A stretch of 6,388 bases of DNA from assembly GCA_028292065.1 (NCBI GenBank), contig JAQGNC010000294.1:1-6388 (forward strand), read 5' to 3'. The notes below the pieces were generated by a model. The model was not told where the DNA came from. It was given only the letters and a program-made list of their open reading frames with translations, and ran no database searches. Source of the DNA: Betaproteobacteria bacterium (lineage in GTDB: Bacteria; Pseudomonadota; Gammaproteobacteria; Burkholderiales; SG8-41). Numbering within the stretch: position 1 is the stretch's first letter; every line of letters begins with the position of its first letter. Below, one piece after another: positions 4,694 through 6,388 of the stretch. The position numbers were made by a program, and so were the translations under genes.

Positions 4694-5543
4694 ACCGCCG
4701 CACCGCGGGCGCTTCGATCGGCAGGCCGTTCGCGCGCCACGCCAGGAACAGCTCGAGCTCGACGAGCTCGCGCGCGCCGTACTCGGGCATCTGCGCGCGC
4801 AGTCCCGAGTAGCACGCGCGCAAGCGCCGCTGCAGCGATCCCATCGTCTGCCACTCCTGGCGGTAGATCGGAAAACCGGTGGGGTGTCCCTGGCTGATCT
4901 TCTCGAAAAGCAGGGTGCGGTCCCAGTTGCGGTCGTGGCACTGCGCGCACGCGAGGTTCATCTGCCCCATCCTGCGATAGAACCGATCGCGCCCGCGCTC
5001 GAAGTCGCGCGCGTTCTGCGGGTCTATCGTGACGTTCATCGGCAGGCCTCGCGATTGATACGTCACGAACGCGCTCAAGCCCAGGAGCTCGTCGGACTCG
5101 GGCTGATAAGGCGCCGCCGCCTGGTTGCGCTCGCGGCACAGGTTGATGCGCTCGGAGAGGTTCACGAGGCGAGCCGCGCCGGGATCGATGCGCGGATAGC
5201 GCGTCGCCGCGCCTTTCATGCTTTGCGCCGCATCGCCATGGCACGCCGCACACGATTTGCCCGCGCTTCCCGCGGGCTCGTTCCACAGCTTCTCGCCGCG
5301 GGTGACCCACAGCATCCCGGGGTTCGCGAACTCGTCAGCCTGAAGGGCGCGGTTGGCTTCGCTCGTGAACGCACTGCCCTGCTTCAGCGCTGCCGGGGGA
5401 ATCGGCCTTTGCATCCGCAGCGGCATCGACTGCGGAATGGGCAGCTCCATCGCGACAGGCGTTACACCAGCCACGGGACGCTCTGCCGCCATGGCCGCGA
5501 AAGAGAGCCCCGCTGCGATGAGCGCGAAGACTCGCCTCCGCAT
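4692..5543 (-). CDS. soxA: SoxA, dihaem cytochrome c subunit of L-cysteine S-thiosulfotransferase (SoxAX)
   Basis: SoxAX joins thiosulfate oxidatively to the SoxY carrier cysteine in the periplasm. The 283-residue protein has a Sec signal peptide (MRRRVFALIAAGLSFAAMAA, likely cut near residue 20) and two haem c sites, CAACH (98-102) and CAQCH (199-203), so it is the dihaem form. C136 in INLCRERN fits the axial cysteine of the first haem. C244 in RACYSGLRA fits the active-site cysteine that ligates the second haem and is modified to persulfide in characterised SoxA proteins. Length is normal for the family. ATG 5543 places the signal peptide correctly, with only a weak GAAG upstream. It follows soxZ by 34 bp, which hold a small inverted repeat. 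Its stop codon lies in the REP cluster. The partner SoxX is not seen as a whole gene in this window. Confidence 0.95.
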   Translation of the reverse strand: MRRRVFALIAAGLSFAAMAAERPVAGVTPVAMELPIPQSMPLRMQRPIPPAALKQGSAFTSEANRALQADEFANPGMLWVTRGEKLWNEPAGSAGKSCAACHGDAAQSMKGAATRYPRIDPGAARLVNLSERINLCRERNQAAAPYQPESDELLGLSAFVTYQSRGLPMNVTIDPQNARDFERGRDRFYRRMGQMNLACAQCHDRNWDRTLLFEKISQGHPTGFPIYRQEWQTMGSLQRRLRACYSGLRAQMPEYGARELVELELFLAWRANGLPIEAPAVRR

Positions 5544-5561
5544 GCGCTTCAGCGCGGGGTC

Positions 5562-5577
5562 GCCGGCGCGTGCCGGC
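5562..5577 (-). promoter_or_regulatory. Small inverted repeat in the soxZ-soxA gap
   Basis: GCCGGC (5562-5567) and GCCGGC (5572-5577) are separated by GCGT and pair as a six-base all-GC stem with a four-base loop. It starts right after the soxZ stop and leaves about 18 bases before the soxA start. No T-tract follows. It could tune the relative amounts of soxZ and soxA messages, but a short GC stem may occur by chance at this base composition. Confidence 0.35.
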
Positions 5578-5898
5578 TCACCCGGTCACCGTGATCGCGA
5601 CGCGCTCGCTGCCGCGCTCGCCGGCGTCGTCGACCCACTCGAACACGAGCTCGCCGCTCGCGGTCGCGCGCGTGTAGAACTGGAGATAAGGATTCGCGGA
5701 AATACCGGAGCCCATCTCGGCACGGAAAATTTCCACGCCGCCATAGCTGCACGTCAGCGTGTTCACCACGTTTTTCGGGATGGGTTTCCCCGAGTGATCG
5801 AAGCGGAAACCGGTTTCCATCGGGTGCTGGATCGCGATACGCACCGCGATGAGCTCACCGCGCTTCGCTTCTTTCGGAACCTGTATGCGGGCGACCAT
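5578..5898 (-). CDS. soxZ: SoxZ, thiosulfate-oxidation carrier complex subunit
   Basis: SoxZ forms the heterodimer SoxYZ, the carrier on which thiosulfate sulfur is processed; SoxZ is the scaffold without the carrier cysteine. The 106-residue product has normal family length and the typical order: RIQVPKEAKRGELIAVR near the start, HPMETGFR at about 25-32, IPKNVVNTLTCSYGGVEIFRAEMGSGISANPYLQFY in the middle (about 40-75), and FEWVDDAG near the end. It has no signal peptide, as expected for a protein exported by riding with the Tat substrate SoxY. The start ATG 5898 lies three bases after the soxY stop and no Shine-Dalgarno is visible, so its translation is probably coupled to soxY, which suits a 1:1 complex. 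The single Cys near residue 50 is not part of a known active site. Confidence 0.95.
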   Translation of the reverse strand: MVARIQVPKEAKRGELIAVRIAIQHPMETGFRFDHSGKPIPKNVVNTLTCSYGGVEIFRAEMGSGISANPYLQFYTRATASGELVFEWVDDAGERGSERVAITVTG

Positions 5899-5901
5899 GG
5901 T

Positions 5902-6369
5902 TCAGGAGGCGTCCAGGCACGCGGTTTCGGTCACGATCACCGACGCCGACGCCGCCTGGAAAGAGCCGTCTGACATCGCCGCGATCACGAGGAGGCGCTG
6001 CTCACCGTTAAGGCGCACACGGGTGGTGATCTCGGCGCGGCCGCATTGCGGGTTGAGATGGTAAGTCGCGATCACCGGCCGCGGGTTCTTCTCCGACAGC
6101 ACGTGGACGGTGCGCACGTAATCGCGCTCGCTCATCGGACTCGCGATCGAAATTTTCATCGGCACCGAGTGACCGTTGTCGCTCAACTGCGGGATGTCGA
6201 GCGTGACGCGCCCTTCCTGCAGCGGCGCACCCCCGGTGATCTTGTCGACGAGCGGCTGCAGCACTTCGATGCGCGGCACGGCGTTCGCGACTCGAACCTG
6301 CGTCATCAATGCGCCCGCCGCGGCAATTGTGAGGAAACGTCGTCTGGAATGGTTTTTCATCATCGTCAT
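5902..6369 (-). CDS. soxY: SoxY, Tat-exported sulfur carrier protein, with atypical C-terminal arm
   Basis: SoxY carries thiosulfate-derived sulfur on a cysteine at its flexible C-terminus. The 155-residue protein starts with a twin-arginine signal (SRRRFL at residues 8-13, then a short hydrophobic stretch, cut likely after VANA near residue 30). The mature part has the SoxY fold signatures VTLDIPQLSDNGHSVPM (about 55-71) and ITTRVRLNGEQRLLVIAAMSDG (114-135). The end is TETACLDAS: the cysteine C151 is five residues from the terminus but is not inside the Gly-rich GGCGG tail known from Paracoccus-type SoxY. A second cysteine, C109 (NPQCGRAE), is present. ATG 6369 is chosen because it overlaps the upstream stop as ATGA; Met 3 and Met 4 are alternatives. 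soxZ follows after three bases. Family identity is firm; whether the tail is a normal lineage variant I cannot tell. Confidence 0.93.
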   Translation of the reverse strand: MTMMKNHSRRRFLTIAAAGALMTQVRVANAVPRIEVLQPLVDKITGGAPLQEGRVTLDIPQLSDNGHSVPMKISIASPMSERDYVRTVHVLSEKNPRPVIATYHLNPQCGRAEITTRVRLNGEQRLLVIAAMSDGSFQAASASVIVTETACLDAS

Positions 6370-6388
6370 TTCAACGTCGTCAGGTAAG
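6366..6388 (-). CDS. C-terminal end of an upstream gene, probably a c-type cytochrome (partial)
   Basis: On the minus strand the last bases read ...Tyr-Leu-Thr-Thr-Leu-Lys-stop, with TGA at 6368-6366 overlapping the soxY ATG as ATGA. A YLxTLK ending is common in small class I c-type cytochromes, and in Sox operons soxY is often preceded by soxX or another cytochrome gene. Only six codons are visible, so the identity is a guess based on this ending and the gene context. The overlap shows that soxY is not the first gene of its transcript. Confidence 0.5.

Noticed and set aside
4750..4772. Repeated GAGCTCG motifs within soxA as a regulatory repeat
   Set aside because: They encode the Glu/Leu-rich helix near the SoxA C-terminus (ELVELELF) and are explained by codon choice.

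Overview
This GC-rich window (roughly 65% G+C by eye) looks like chromosomal DNA from a betaproteobacterium of the Rhodocyclales/Burkholderiales type. The reasons are a two-subunit 2-oxoacid:ferredoxin oxidoreductase with a fused gamma-alpha chain, like that of Thauera/Azoarcus-type organisms, a Sox thiosulfate-oxidation cluster, and dispersed GGGGTC-N-GACCC palindromes. Genus-level placement is not possible from the sequence alone.

Left half, plus strand (1-3820). The 3' end of a flavoprotein-ferredoxin gene comes first. It is interrupted by one in-frame TAG at 292-294, placed at the junction between the flavin domain and the iron-sulfur domain, and is otherwise open and family-like to its own stop at 691-693. 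About 190 bp then separate it from korA. This spacer holds a 54-bp tandem repeat carrying two perfect 10-bp-arm hairpins, and a possible 44-codon leader ORF. korA (fused gamma-alpha, about 611 aa) and korB (beta, 351 aa) follow. Together they should oxidise a 2-oxoacid, most likely 2-oxoglutarate, to the acyl-CoA and pass electrons to ferredoxin; the broken upstream protein would normally exchange those electrons with a pyridine nucleotide. Four frames are linked by ATGA stop/start overlaps: leader to korA (883-886), korA to a 17-codon mini-ORF (2715-2718), and mini-ORF to korB (2765-2768). The mini-ORF contains three copies of an 8-bp repeat.

Middle, minus strand (3817-4548). An unnamed polytopic membrane protein gene converges on korB, and the two stop codons share the four bases TTAA. 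Between it and the Sox genes lies a 143-bp gap with four copies of a REP-like palindrome, able to fold into nested hairpins just after the soxA stop.

Right half, minus strand (4692-6388). Reading right to left: the last codons of an upstream gene that look like a c-type cytochrome C-terminus, then soxY (Tat-exported sulfur carrier), soxZ and soxA (dihaem cytochrome, L-cysteine S-thiosulfotransferase). These act in the periplasm to load thiosulfate onto the SoxY cysteine. soxB and soxCD are not seen, and soxX is not seen unless it is the partial gene at the right edge.

The combination suggests a facultatively lithotrophic, probably facultatively anaerobic organism that has both low-potential ferredoxin chemistry and thiosulfate oxidation. 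The strongest unusual signals are the amber codon, the hairpin/leader element before korA, the ATGA relay with its repeat-bearing mini-ORF, and an atypical two-cysteine SoxY tail.
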